Of a stretch of 64,000 bases of DNA, positions 36,870-45,146 are shown piece after piece. This DNA comes from Arthrobacter rhizosphaerae (GTDB lineage: Bacteria; Actinomycetota; Actinomycetes; Actinomycetales; Micrococcaceae): assembly GCF_023062595.1 (NCBI RefSeq), contig NZ_JALLAN010000002.1, positions 421,558 to 485,557 on the forward strand. Direction: 5' to 3'. Below the pieces are notes generated by a model. That model made no database searches. It saw nothing but the letters and a program-made list of their open reading frames with translations, and was not told the origin of the DNA. Numbering within the stretch: the stretch's first letter is position 1; each line of letters starts with the position of its first letter. The translations under genes were made by a program, and so were the position numbers.

Positions 36870-37559
36870 TTACTTGCGCCGCGCACTTAATTGCACCTGG
36901 ATATGGTTCAGCTCGGCGCGTGGAAGCACCGCGGTCACGACGCCTCCGCCTGGCAGTTCTGCGCCAATGCCGTAAACGAATGGGGCCTCATTGATCTCAG
37001 CACCGGGCATGTCAACTCCATCGATGAGAACACTGGCCTGATCATTGACCACGTGGTCAGTCAATGCGGGTCCGGACTGTTCCCAAGGTTTGTCGCTCAG
37101 TCCGAGTTCCTGCCGGTACTGGTTCATGAGGATGTAGTTGACGTGGTCGACCAGGACACTGCTGACCGAAGCGTGCTCGGATGAGTCACGGTGCCAAGTA
37201 GTTCGCACAGCCTCCCAGAGCTGGGGATATCGCATTCGTTCCACCTGCTCGACCAGCCACGCAGGTCGCGGCCATGGCGGGACATCCTCTATCGCCCTTC
37301 TCATTTGCTCATCGAGTTCCGAGAGGTTTATCGGGTCAGACCGGTCGTTCGGATTTCGCCAGATTGTATAGCTGACGCTCACTGTCATTTCACTGTATCC
37401 ACGAGCATCCTGAGCGTATGTCAGGCCGACGGTATCTGTATCCTCAAGCGAGGGCTGGGGAACGAGTCCCATCACCGGGATCGGCATAAGTTTCAGGCGC
37501 TCAGCCTGCTCGATACGAGGGTCGGGCGCGTCCTCAGGGAGAATTCCGGTCACTCTCAT
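36870..37559 (-). CDS. Orphan hypothetical protein in a repeat-flanked islet
   Basis: Protein of 229 residues with no signal peptide or membrane segment. It has ADAPDPRIEQAERL-type polar helices at the N-terminus, then mixed alpha/beta (MTVSVSYTIWRNPNDRSDPI; WPRPAWLVEQVERMRYPQLW; VDHVNYILMNQYRQELGL) and a beta-rich end (VYGIGAELPGGGVVTAVLPR). I recognise no family. The G+C is visibly lower than its neighbours (33 of 60 bases in 37021-37080). It runs opposite to the flanking genes and lies between the REP-like repeats. It could be an immunity or phage-related protein, but nothing proves this. The upstream CATAAT suggests a leaderless or near-leaderless start. Confidence 0.7.
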   Translation of the reverse strand: MRVTGILPEDAPDPRIEQAERLKLMPIPVMGLVPQPSLEDTDTVGLTYAQDARGYSEMTVSVSYTIWRNPNDRSDPINLSELDEQMRRAIEDVPPWPRPAWLVEQVERMRYPQLWEAVRTTWHRDSSEHASVSSVLVDHVNYILMNQYRQELGLSDKPWEQSGPALTDHVVNDQASVLIDGVDMPGAEINEAPFVYGIGAELPGGGVVTAVLPRAELNHIQVQLSARRK

Positions 37560-37889
37560 GCCTCATTATGAACCAGGCTTGTGGCGACTCGTACGGACCC
37601 AGGAACCGTTCTGCGTTAAACGCGAAAGCACCGGCGATCTGCCGCAGGAAAATGGGGGAAACCCGCTGCAGAATCACCGGTGCCAAGGCAGGCATCCCCA
37701 TGCCTGCTGCATCACTCGCACCCTCAATGAGGTAGTTACTACGTTAGGGGTCCACTTTGTGTAGAGCCTGCGGCCAAGGTGGGAATGAGCTGGGAATGCA
37801 GGTTTCCGTTTGTGGTTCTCATCCGGCGGCGACCGGTCACAGCAGAGTAATCTCCTGCACCCATCCCTGCGAACTGCAATGATGGAGCA
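37560..37889. other. Intergenic region between the orphan gene and proC
   Basis: 330 bases without a credible reading frame. It holds a divergent REP-like hairpin (37628-37683). A small inverted stretch (GGCAGGCATCCCCATGCCTGCTGC, given here as arms GGCAGGCAT and ATGCCTGC) follows at about 37686-37709. The proC promoter must be in the last 100 bases; AATGAT (37878-37883) lies 6 nt before the proC ATG but is a poor -10. Confidence 0.5.
37628..37683. repeat. Divergent REP-like hairpin, fourth copy
   Basis: This 56-base element starts GCACCGG and ends CCGGTGC, and its core reads CCGCAGGAAAATGGGGGAA. That matches the core TCGCAGAAGAAGTTGGGGGAA of the 36697-36752 hairpin (split here as TCGCAG and GTTGGGGGAA) and has the same total length. 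Orientation is the same, so it lies on the other side of the orphan gene. Confidence 0.7.
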
Positions 37890-38723
37890 ATGAGCAACCG
37901 AATCGCCTTCCTGGGCTGTGGATCCATGAACGAGGCCATCCTGACCGGACTCCTGGAGGCCGGAACGGATCCTGCCGATATCGTCGCCACCGTCCGTCGT
38001 GGCGAGCGAGCGGCTGAACTCGCCGAACGTCACCATGGCATCACCGCGATCGCCGGTGAGGAAGAGCCTGACAATAACAAGGACGCAGCGCGAGGCTCCG
38101 CCGTCGTGATCCTGGGCGTGAAACCGTTGGGCATTGCAGACCTGGCGCGAGAGATCAGCTCCTCCATTTCTCCCTCCACCATTGTCATCAGTGTGGCCGC
38201 TGCTGTATCCATCGCTCAGCTGGAGGCCGCCCTGCCTACAGGCCAGCCGGTCATCCGGAGTATGCCGAACACGCCCGCCAAACTGGGCAGGGGAGTCGTT
38301 TCAGTGTCGCCGGGCACCAACTGTTCCCCGGAGCAGCTGCAGCTGGCCAAGGACATCCTCCGGGGCGCCGGCAGAGTAGTTGAGGTTCCCGAGGATCAGG
38401 TGGATGCGCTCGGAGCCATCAGCGGTTCCGGTCCCGCCTACGCTTTCTACCTTGCCGAGGCAATGGCGGCGGCCGGAGTCAGGCTGGGCCTGGACCCGGA
38501 GCTGTCCCTGCTGCTCGCGACCGAGACTGTCGCCGGGGCCGGCTTCATGTTGGCCGAACCCGGGGCTAATCCCACCCAGCTCCGCAAGGCAGTAACCAGC
38601 CCGAACGGAACTACCGAGCGCGCCATTGCTACCTTCGACGAGCGCGACCTGCCCTCGATCATCGCAGACGCAGCCCGCGCCGCCGCCGATCGATCCGCCG
38701 AAATCACCAAACAGCTCGCCTAG
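37890..38723 (+). CDS. proC: Pyrroline-5-carboxylate reductase
   Basis: Last step of proline synthesis: NADPH-dependent reduction of pyrroline-5-carboxylate. The 277-residue protein has the N-terminal Rossmann fold (NRIAFLGCGSMNEAILTGLL), the NADP-binding region to about residue 165 (PVIRSMPNTPAKLGRGVVSV) and the C-terminal dimer domain with the signature ISGSGPAYAFYLAEAMAAAG. GGAG lies just before the ATG. The gene order Ppx-isomerase-proC is a conserved actinobacterial block, here interrupted. Confidence 0.97.
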   Translation: MSNRIAFLGCGSMNEAILTGLLEAGTDPADIVATVRRGERAAELAERHHGITAIAGEEEPDNNKDAARGSAVVILGVKPLGIADLAREISSSISPSTIVISVAAAVSIAQLEAALPTGQPVIRSMPNTPAKLGRGVVSVSPGTNCSPEQLQLAKDILRGAGRVVEVPEDQVDALGAISGSGPAYAFYLAEAMAAAGVRLGLDPELSLLLATETVAGAGFMLAEPGANPTQLRKAVTSPNGTTERAIATFDERDLPSIIADAARAAADRSAEITKQLA

Positions 38724-38738
38724 GCCGCGCGACTGCTG

Positions 38739-39425
38739 TCACGGCCTGGCCGCGAACCGTTCCAGCAGATCCACGTGACCCGACACAATGAGCATGTCCC
38801 TGGCTGAAACCTTCGTCTCCGGCCGGGCGTATGTGAAGTCCTCTCCCGGAGATTTCACGCCCACTATGGTCACGCCATATTTGGACCTGACCTTTGATTC
38901 GTCCAACGTGAAACCGACTGTTTCCCGTGGTGGATACATTTTCACGATGGCGAAATCGTCGTCGAACTCAATGAAGTCCAACATGCGCCCGGAGACGAGG
39001 TGGGCAGCCCGGACACCGGCGTCGGCTTCGGGGTAGATGACGTGGTTGGCCCCAATCCTGGTCAGGATTTTGCCATGCGAGGGCGTGATGGCCTTGACCC
39101 AGAGGTGCTCGATGCCGAGGTCCACCAGGTTCACTGTGATGAGCACGGAAGATTCAATGGACGTTCCCACCCCAACCACCGCGGAGCTGAATTCCTGGGC
39201 TCCGAGCTGCCGAAGGGCCTCGATATTGGTGGCGTCGGCTTCCACCACGTGAGTGAGCACGGGTGCCCACTTCTGCACGAGGGTCCGGTCGCGTTCGATG
39301 GCCAGCACTTCCCGGCCCTGCTTGACCAGCTGCTCTGCGGTTGCTGATCCAAAACGGCCCAATCCCACAACCAACACCGGTGCGTTGTGGGCGGGGCGGT
39401 TGGTGGCGCCGGACGAGTTAGCCAA
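38739..39425 (-). CDS. Potassium uptake protein TrkA (RCK domain)
   Basis: Cytosolic regulatory subunit of a Trk/Ktr potassium transporter, 228 residues. The RCK-N domain has the NAD/ATP loop VLVVGLGRFGSATAEQLVKQ, an acidic ADATNIEALRQLG segment, and the RCK-C domain at the C-terminus (FTLDESKVRSKYGVTIVGVK). The TTG at 39425 has GAAAGG 7 nt upstream and overlaps the TrkH stop; the open frame runs further upstream but inside trkH. It converges on proC with only 15 bases between stops. Confidence 0.93.
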   Translation of the reverse strand: MANSSGATNRPAHNAPVLVVGLGRFGSATAEQLVKQGREVLAIERDRTLVQKWAPVLTHVVEADATNIEALRQLGAQEFSSAVVGVGTSIESSVLITVNLVDLGIEHLWVKAITPSHGKILTRIGANHVIYPEADAGVRAAHLVSGRMLDFIEFDDDFAIVKMYPPRETVGFTLDESKVRSKYGVTIVGVKSPGEDFTYARPETKVSARDMLIVSGHVDLLERFAARP

Positions 39426-40854
39426 TGATCGGCCTTTCTTCGGGGTAGTGATACAACTGGCTGCGCTGGCGCAACGCCAGGCCGGCCGCGAGGGTGACGG
39501 TGCCGACGCGTCCGGCAAACATCAGGGCGGAAAGAACGTAAACCCCCGACGGCGGCAGCTCGGCACTGAGCCCTGTACTGAGGCCGACGGTGGCGAACGC
39601 GGAAATGGTTTCGAAGAGCACCCGGTCCAGTGACGCGCCGCTGATAGAGAGGAGCATGAAGGCGGAAACCGAGACGAGCGTGGCGCCAGCGACGATGACG
39701 GAGATTGCTACCCGCATGGTGCCTTGGGGGATGGTGCGGCCGTAGACCTTCACATCGGCGTCGCCGCGGGCTTCAGCAACGATGGCCAGGAACATGACGG
39801 CAATGGTGGTGACCTTGATGCCGCCGGCCGTGGACGCTGATCCGCCGCCTGCGAACATCAGGGCATCCGTGAGGAGCATGGTGGTGGATTCCATGTGGTT
39901 CTGCTCCACCAGGTTAAAACCGCCAGAGCGGGTCATCACAGAGGCAAACAACGAATGCGTAATTTTGTCCGCGAAACTCATGGTGCCGATTGTCCGCGCG
40001 TTGTCCCATTCCATGAGGGCCCAAAGCAGAGTCCCCGCCGCCAAGAGGATAAAAGACACCTGGATGGTGAGCTTCGTGTGCAGGTTCCACCGCTTCCAGT
40101 TGAACCCGTTCTGGTGCAGGACCATCACCACCGGGAAACCAAGGCTGCCCAGAAACACGCCCAACATCAGCGGTATCAGAATCCACAAGTCGGTTTCGTA
40201 GGGGACGATTCCGTCTGAATGCGGGGTGAAGCCTGCATTGTTGAAGGCAGAGATCGAGTAGAAAATGCCATGCCAGACGGACTGCCAGAAGGGCTCGCCC
40301 AGTGTCAGGAACCGGGGAATCAGCGCGAGGGCAAGCACGCCTTCGATCACCACTGAAGTAGTGATAACGATCCGAAGCAAGGTACCGACTTCACCGAGCC
40401 GGCCTGCATTGTTCATGGCCTCCTGGGCAATCAGCTTGCCGCGCACGCCGAGCTTCTTGCTGACCATCAGGGCCAAAAGGGAGGCTAGCGTCAGAGTTCC
40501 CAAGCCACCCACGAAGATGCCGATCAGGATCACGAGCTGGCCGAAGAAGGACCAATGAACGGCAGTGGAGACGACGGTGAGGCCCGTCACACAGACTGCT
40601 GAGACGGCCGTGAACAGCGCCTGATGCAAGGGAGTGAAGTCGCCGGTTGCCGATGACGCAGGCAATGACAGCAGGAAAGTGAACAGCAGAACCACCAGCG
40701 CGAAGGCGGTGAGGGCCAAACGCGCGGGGGAAGTGTTGGCAACGCTGTCGATGAAGTCTCGGAGGCGGGTGAGAAGCCAGAGACTTTCCCGGTCCGGTGG
40801 TTCGGGCTGCTTCCAGCTGGCCGGGCTCTTTGACCTCGGCTGGATCTGCGTCAT
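39418..40854 (-). CDS. Potassium uptake membrane protein TrkH/KtrB type
   Basis: Channel-like subunit of 478 residues. After a 45-residue basic N-terminus come the repeated M1-P-M2 units; the selectivity loops include SAVCVTGLTVVST, SAFNNAGFTPHSDG, VMTRSGGFNLVEQ and ISAFATVGLSTGLSA. The C-terminus ends HYPEERPIIG and overlaps the TrkA start. ATG at 40854 is preferred over 40965, because the longer frame would overlap the divergent acuC start. The TrkH-TrkA pair is one operon. Confidence 0.93.
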   Translation of the reverse strand: MTQIQPRSKSPASWKQPEPPDRESLWLLTRLRDFIDSVANTSPARLALTAFALVVLLFTFLLSLPASSATGDFTPLHQALFTAVSAVCVTGLTVVSTAVHWSFFGQLVILIGIFVGGLGTLTLASLLALMVSKKLGVRGKLIAQEAMNNAGRLGEVGTLLRIVITTSVVIEGVLALALIPRFLTLGEPFWQSVWHGIFYSISAFNNAGFTPHSDGIVPYETDLWILIPLMLGVFLGSLGFPVVMVLHQNGFNWKRWNLHTKLTIQVSFILLAAGTLLWALMEWDNARTIGTMSFADKITHSLFASVMTRSGGFNLVEQNHMESTTMLLTDALMFAGGGSASTAGGIKVTTIAVMFLAIVAEARGDADVKVYGRTIPQGTMRVAISVIVAGATLVSVSAFMLLSISGASLDRVLFETISAFATVGLSTGLSAELPPSGVYVLSALMFAGRVGTVTLAAGLALRQRSQLYHYPEERPIIG

Positions 40855-40945
40855 GTGTGGCTTTTCCTCGGTCGAAACTGCTTCCTTGAGTAGTAAACCA
40901 CTAATTTTCGCACGAATGCGGGGCTGTCTGCCCGCCACGCTCGGG

Positions 40946-40951
40946 TAGCCT
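40946..40951 (+). promoter_or_regulatory. -10 box of the leaderless acuC gene
   Basis: TAGCCT lies 4 nt before the first ATG (40956) and 7 nt before the second in-frame ATG (40959). Spacing favours initiation at 40959. Confidence 0.5.
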
Positions 40952-40955
40952 GTCC

Positions 40956-42170
40956 ATGATGACATTCCTGCCCGGACTCAGCCTGCCCGCACTGCCAACG
41001 ACGGTGGTGTGGGATTCTGCCATGACCTCGTACAACTTCGGCCTCGGGCACCCGATGGCTCCGGAGCGGATGGAGCTGACTGCGCGGCTTGCCCGCAGCC
41101 TCGGGCTGCTGGACCTTGAGCACGTCACCGTAACAGCACCGGAAGTGGCCGGGGACGAAGAGCTCGTCACTGTGCACAGCCCGGAATTTGTTGCCGCCGT
41201 GCGCCGAGTCAGTGAAGCCCCTGGCATGCCGGATCTGGACCGTGGCCTGGGCACTGAAGATGACCCCGCCTTCGCCGGAATGCACGAGGCGAGCGCCCGG
41301 ATTGCCGGAGGGTCACTGCTGGCCGCAACTTCCATCCTGGACGGCAGCGCGGTCCATGCCGTGAATTTCGGCGGAGGAATGCACCATGCCTCCCGTGAAC
41401 GTGCCAGCGGGTTCTGTATTTATAACGATGCCGCCCTGGCTGTCCAGAAACTGCTCGACGGCGGAGTGCACCGTGTTGTGTATATCGATGTGGACGCGCA
41501 CCACGGCGACGGAACGCAAAGCATCTTTTGGGACGATCCCCGCGTCATGACCATCTCACTGCATGAGAGCGGCATGACGTTGTTTCCGGGGACAGGTTTC
41601 GCCAACGAGATCGGCGGACTGAACGCCCTGGGCACCTCGGTCAATGTCGCCTTACCGGCCGGCACGGGTGACGCCGGATGGCTGCGTGCCTTCCACGCCG
41701 TCGTTCCCCAATTGGTGGGCGCCTTTGAACCGGAAGTCATCGTCAGCCAGCACGGCTGCGATGCACACAGGCTGGATCCCCTCACGCATCTCAACGTCAG
41801 CATTGACGGCCAACGCGAGGCGGCCACCGCCGTCGGGAACCTGGCGGCACGCCATTGCGGCAACCGCTGGATCTCCACCGGGGGCGGCGGCTACAGCGTG
41901 ACCAATGTTGTGCCGCGGTCCTGGAGCCACCTCATTGCCATCGCGGCCGGGCGTCCTGTGCCGCTGCGGACCCCTGTCCCGGAAGATTGGCGCAGCTACG
42001 TGCATGACAAATATGGCATGCATGCCCCCGAACTGATGGGCGACGACGTCGATCTGTGGTGGCGCTCCTGGGAAGTGGGCTTTGACCCCAACGACGCCGT
42101 GGACCGCAGCGTTATGGCCACACGGAAGGAAATCTTCCCGCTGCACGGGCTCGATCCCTGGTTCGACTGA
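40956..42170 (+). CDS. acuC: Acetoin utilisation protein AcuC (histone-deacetylase superfamily)
   Basis: Zinc-dependent deacetylase of 404 residues; AcuC in Bacillus removes the acetyl group from acetyl-CoA synthetase. Active-site segments are GGGMHHASRERASGFCIYND, with the tandem His, and VVYIDVDAHHGDGTQSIFWD, with the Asp and His zinc ligands; the second Asp is in VSQHGCDAHRLDPL and the Tyr in TGGGGYSVTN. The acsA gene at 6.9 kb is a possible target (inferred). Translation may start at 40959 (see the -10 box). It is divergent from the TrkH operon. Confidence 0.92.
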   Translation: MMTFLPGLSLPALPTTVVWDSAMTSYNFGLGHPMAPERMELTARLARSLGLLDLEHVTVTAPEVAGDEELVTVHSPEFVAAVRRVSEAPGMPDLDRGLGTEDDPAFAGMHEASARIAGGSLLAATSILDGSAVHAVNFGGGMHHASRERASGFCIYNDAALAVQKLLDGGVHRVVYIDVDAHHGDGTQSIFWDDPRVMTISLHESGMTLFPGTGFANEIGGLNALGTSVNVALPAGTGDAGWLRAFHAVVPQLVGAFEPEVIVSQHGCDAHRLDPLTHLNVSIDGQREAATAVGNLAARHCGNRWISTGGGGYSVTNVVPRSWSHLIAIAAGRPVPLRTPVPEDWRSYVHDKYGMHAPELMGDDVDLWWRSWEVGFDPNDAVDRSVMATRKEIFPLHGLDPWFD

Positions 42171-42220
42171 ATTCGCAGTTCCATGAGCAGCTAGTGATGC
42201 CATCTCAGGCATATGTTCGC

Positions 42221-42226
42221 TAGGGT
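42221..42226 (+). promoter_or_regulatory. -10 box of a leaderless ArsR gene
   Basis: TAGGGT is followed by 6 nt and the ATG at 42233. Confidence 0.5.
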
Positions 42227-42232
42227 GGACCC

Positions 42233-42796
42233 ATGGTGACAGACGACGTATTTGCCGTCATTGCTGAGGCAACCCGGCGTGACATTCTGGTATCCCTTCG
42301 GGCAGGGGATAAAGCAGTGGGTGAACTGGTCCAGGAGCTGGAAGCAAGCCAGCCCACCATTTCCAAGCACCTGAAAGTTCTTCGGGAAGCCGACCTCGTC
42401 ACCATGCGGGCCCAGGGACAGAAGCGCTATTACACGCTGAACCCGCAACCGCTGATCGGTATCGCCAATTGGCTGGAGACGTTCGACGTCGGCCATTCAA
42501 CTGCCGCCGGAATGTCACCGGCAGCAGAAGGTGCGGCAGTCTCCGAGACAGAGGGGCTCCCGGCGGCACAGCGACCGGGCAGCGCCGAGGCCGGCCTTGC
42601 AGCTGCCGTCAGTTCGGAGGCCCAGTCCGTCTCCCCCCGTTCGGCGCAGGGCCAGCTGAGCCCCGCCGTCGCGATTCCGGTTGGCGTGGGCCCAGACGGA
42701 ACTGTGCCACAACAGATTGGCCGGACCGTGGGGCGTGCTGCTGCCAAGGCCTCCGACCTTCTCTCCAACCTTCCCAAGTTCGGCCGAAAAAAGTAG
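42233..42796 (+). CDS. ArsR-family transcriptional regulator
   Basis: Regulator of 187 residues. The winged helix is in residues 1-80: VFAVIAEATRRDILVSLRAG, then VGELVQELEASQPTISKHLK and VLREADLVTMRAQGQKRYYT. After about residue 95 the protein is Ala/Pro/Ser-rich and disordered, ending VGRAAAKASDLLSNLPKFGR plus KK. There is no CXC or other metal site, so it does not look like a metal sensor. It is followed by a strong palindrome that ends its transcript. Target unknown. Confidence 0.88.
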   Translation: MVTDDVFAVIAEATRRDILVSLRAGDKAVGELVQELEASQPTISKHLKVLREADLVTMRAQGQKRYYTLNPQPLIGIANWLETFDVGHSTAAGMSPAAEGAAVSETEGLPAAQRPGSAEAGLAAAVSSEAQSVSPRSAQGQLSPAVAIPVGVGPDGTVPQQIGRTVGRAAAKASDLLSNLPKFGRKK

Positions 42797-42803
42797 CTCG
42801 CCG

Positions 42804-42871
42804 CCCCAACTGGGTAGCAGTAGCTGCTGTTTTGAGCGCTCAAAACAACATGTGCTGCTACCTGGTTGGGG
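42804..42871. terminator. 68-bp near-perfect palindrome, bidirectional terminator candidate
   Basis: Arms 42804-42837 and 42838-42871 are complementary at 28 of 34 positions with no loop, and the centre TTTTGAGCGCTCAAAA is a perfect 16-bp palindrome. It lies between the converging ArsR and lldD genes, 7 bases after one stop and 6 before the other. It lacks a T tail. Confidence 0.75.
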
Positions 42872-42877
42872 GAGACG

Positions 42878-44218
42878 TTACTTTCCGAGGATCCGCACGT
42901 GGTCCGGGGTCAGTTCTGAGAGCTTGGTGACGCCTAGAAGCGCCATGGTGCGAGTCATGTCCTTTTCCAGGATCTGGATGGCCCGGTCCACTCCGGCGCG
43001 GCCACCCGCCATCAGCCCGTAAAGGTAGGCGCGGCCGATCAGAGTGAAGTCTGCGCCGAGGGCCAGGGCCGCGATGATGTCGGCGCCGCTCATGATGCCG
43101 GTGTCGAGGATGATTGCGGCATCACTGTTGTCGGCCTTGAATGCCGCTGAGACCTCAGGCAGCAGGTGGAACGGGATGGGTGCCCGGTCCAGCTGGCGGC
43201 CGCCATGATTGGAGAGGATCACGCCGTCGGCTCCGTGGTCCACTACTCTGCGGGCGTCCTCGACGGTCTGGATGCCCTTGACTACCAGCTTGCCCTTCCA
43301 CGTTTCGCGCAGCCAGTCCAGGTCCTCGAAGGTGAGTGTCGGATCGAACATGGAGTTGATCAGGTCAGCGACGGTGCCGGTGTAGCGGGAGAGTGAGGCG
43401 AAGGTCAGCGGCTCGTGGGTGAGGAAGTTGAACCACCACGCCGGCCTGTACGAGGCATCCAGGACGGTCTTGAGAGTGAGCGCCGGAGGGATGGTCATGC
43501 CATTGCGGACGTCACGGAGGCGGGCTCCGGCGACGGCCGTATCCACCGTGACCATGAGCGTATCGTTCCCGGCTTTGGCGGCACGGTCGATGAGTTCCAG
43601 TGAACGGTCCCGGTCCGTCCACAGGTACAGCTGGAACCAGTTCCGGCCGTTCGGGGCGGCCTCGGCCACGTCTTCGATGGAGGCGGTGCCCATGGTGGAG
43701 AGGGTGTAGGGAATACCTGCGGCTTCGGCGGCCTGGGATCCGGCGTACTCGCCCTCGGACTGCATCATCCGGGTGAAGCCGGTGGGAGCGATGCCCACAG
43801 GCAGCCGCGATGACTTGCCCAGAATGTCAGTGCTCAGATCGATGCTGGAAACGTTACGAAGGATGCCGGGCCGGAACTCAATATCCAGGAAGGCTTCGCG
43901 TGCCCGGCGCAAGGTGATCTCGGCCTCGGCAGCGCCGTCGGTGTAATCGAACGGGGCCCGCGGGGTGCGGCGCTTGGCGATATCCCGCAACTCCCAGATG
44001 GTGCTTGCCCGGCGCAGCTTGGCCTCTCGGCTGAACTCAGGCTTCTTGAATTGCATGAGGGGAGCAAGATCTGAGTATTTGGGCACCCGTCGCTTGAGGG
44101 CCGCCGGAATTCGCTCCCTTGAGCTGGAGGTTTCGACCGCGTTCGCGCTGCCGCCGGGGGTGGTGGCGTCCGGGGTGGTGGGTGCTTCCGGGTTTGTGGG
44201 TTGAACAGTCTGCGTCAT
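42878..44218 (-). CDS. lldD: FMN-dependent alpha-hydroxy-acid dehydrogenase (L-lactate dehydrogenase type)
   Basis: Quinone-linked oxidation of L-lactate to pyruvate. The protein has 446 residues with a 45-residue disordered N-terminus (Thr/Pro rich) beyond the usual 400. FMN and active-site segments are [31 protein letters not shown], the FMN phosphate site, and the catalytic [20 protein letters not shown] with His and Arg. The start at 44218 has GAGG 6 nt upstream. The divergent FadR-type regulator with two operators between the genes strongly supports a lactate role. Confidence 0.93.
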   Translation of the reverse strand: MTQTVQPTNPEAPTTPDATTPGGSANAVETSSSRERIPAALKRRVPKYSDLAPLMQFKKPEFSREAKLRRASTIWELRDIAKRRTPRAPFDYTDGAAEAEITLRRAREAFLDIEFRPGILRNVSSIDLSTDILGKSSRLPVGIAPTGFTRMMQSEGEYAGSQAAEAAGIPYTLSTMGTASIEDVAEAAPNGRNWFQLYLWTDRDRSLELIDRAAKAGNDTLMVTVDTAVAGARLRDVRNGMTIPPALTLKTVLDASYRPAWWFNFLTHEPLTFASLSRYTGTVADLINSMFDPTLTFEDLDWLRETWKGKLVVKGIQTVEDARRVVDHGADGVILSNHGGRQLDRAPIPFHLLPEVSAAFKADNSDAAIILDTGIMSGADIIAALALGADFTLIGRAYLYGLMAGGRAGVDRAIQILEKDMTRTMALLGVTKLSELTPDHVRILGK

Positions 44219-44284
44219 GTGCTGCCTCGTCAAGGATAGGGGCGTGGAATCGTTCGCGGCCAGGTTTGGGCGGAGGAAAGCTGC

Positions 44285-44299
44285 TGTGGTCTAACCACA
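44285..44299. promoter_or_regulatory. FadR/LldR-type operator 1
   Basis: TGTGGTCTAACCACA is a palindrome with the TGGTNNNACCA core bound by FadR-subfamily GntR regulators such as LldR. It lies 66 bases before the lldD start. Confidence 0.75.
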
Positions 44300-44308
44300 C
44301 TGTAGGGC

Positions 44309-44325
44309 ATGTGGTCCAACCACAT
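44309..44325. promoter_or_regulatory. FadR/LldR-type operator 2
   Basis: ATGTGGTCCAACCACAT repeats the same core 25 bp from site 1. It covers the -35 region of the regulator's own promoter, and contains an ATG that could be mistaken for the gene start. Confidence 0.75.
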
Positions 44326-44329
44326 CAAG

Positions 44330-44335
44330 TACCAT
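44330..44335 (+). promoter_or_regulatory. -10 box of the leaderless FadR-type regulator
   Basis: TACCAT is followed by 6 nt and the ATG at 44342. Together with operator 2 this indicates self-regulation. Confidence 0.5.
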
Positions 44336-44341
44336 GGCTCC

Positions 44342-45031
44342 ATGCGTACGCACCAGCTCGTCCTGCAGTGGATCGAAAGCCAGCTCCTCGGTGGCCACTT
44401 GGCCTTGGGTGGCCGGCTTCCGGCCGAGCGGACTCTGGCAGAGCAGCTTGGTGTGTCGCGTACATCGGTGCGCGAGGCCATCCGGATCCTTGAAGCCATG
44501 GGAGTGGTGCGGGCGGGTGTGGGCTCGGGCCCCGACGCCGGAACGGTGGTTATTGCGGACCCCACCACAGCGCTTGGCTCGGCATTGAGGCTCCATGTTG
44601 CGACCTCGCACCTTCCGGTCGCGGATATAGTCCAGACCCGTGTACTCCTCGAGTCCTGGGCGGTGGCCCGCGCAAATCCTGGTTCGCCTGCTTTGGCGGA
44701 GGCTGCGGCGCTGCTCGATGAAATGGAAAAGAGCACTGAAACGGACCAGTTTCTGGCCTTGGACGTGCGCTTCCATCTCGCTTTGGCGGAAGCTGCCGGC
44801 AACGCGGTTGTCAGTGCCATGATGGGCTCTCTGCGCGAAGCCATTCAGGGTTACGTCGGCCGACTGACGGCGAACCTTCCGGATTGGGATGCCACCGCGG
44901 CCAGGCTGCGGGACGAGCACCGCTCAATTCTTGCAGCCATCAATGAGAACGACGGCGCCGCGGCGGCAAAGCTCGTTGCCGACCACATCCAGGGGTACTA
45001 CGAGGAAGCCGGCCTCGGCTCCGGGCACTAA
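44342..45031 (+). CDS. GntR-family (FadR subfamily) regulator, probable lactate regulator
   Basis: Regulator of 229 residues with an N-terminal GntR winged helix (LPAERTLAEQLGVSRTSVRE, then AIRILEAMGVVRAG) and a C-terminal FCD effector domain (ADIVQTRVLLESWAVARA; DVRFHLALAEAAGNAVVSAM; EHRSILAAINENDGAAAAKL) whose His and Asp residues usually bind a metal and a carboxylate. Initiation at 44342 is preferred; the ATG at 44309 lies inside operator 2. The divergent lldD is the obvious target, with lactate as the likely inducer (inferred). Confidence 0.93.
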   Translation: MRTHQLVLQWIESQLLGGHLALGGRLPAERTLAEQLGVSRTSVREAIRILEAMGVVRAGVGSGPDAGTVVIADPTTALGSALRLHVATSHLPVADIVQTRVLLESWAVARANPGSPALAEAAALLDEMEKSTETDQFLALDVRFHLALAEAAGNAVVSAMMGSLREAIQGYVGRLTANLPDWDATAARLRDEHRSILAAINENDGAAAAKLVADHIQGYYEEAGLGSGH

Positions 45032-45097
45032 CCCCCGCACGATACACATCCCGCCCAGCGCCGCATCCCGCATCGGTATGCCACATACCTGCGCGAG

Positions 45098-45146
45098 ATG
45101 ACATTTCACGGCAGTGTCCGTCGCCAACACTGCCGCGAAATGCCAT
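45098..45146. terminator. 20-bp-arm inverted repeat between converging genes
   Basis: ATGACATTTCACGGCAGTGT (45098-45117) pairs with 45127-45146 at 18 of 20 positions around a 9-base loop. The right arm also forms a second hairpin with the following ATTTCGCG (GCGAAATG against CATTTCGC). It lies in the gap between the GntR and LacI genes and could terminate both. Confidence 0.7.

Noticed and set aside
44309..44341. Upstream ATG start for the FadR-type regulator
   Set aside because: It lies within the operator palindrome. The ATG at 44342 has a leaderless -10 at the right distance.
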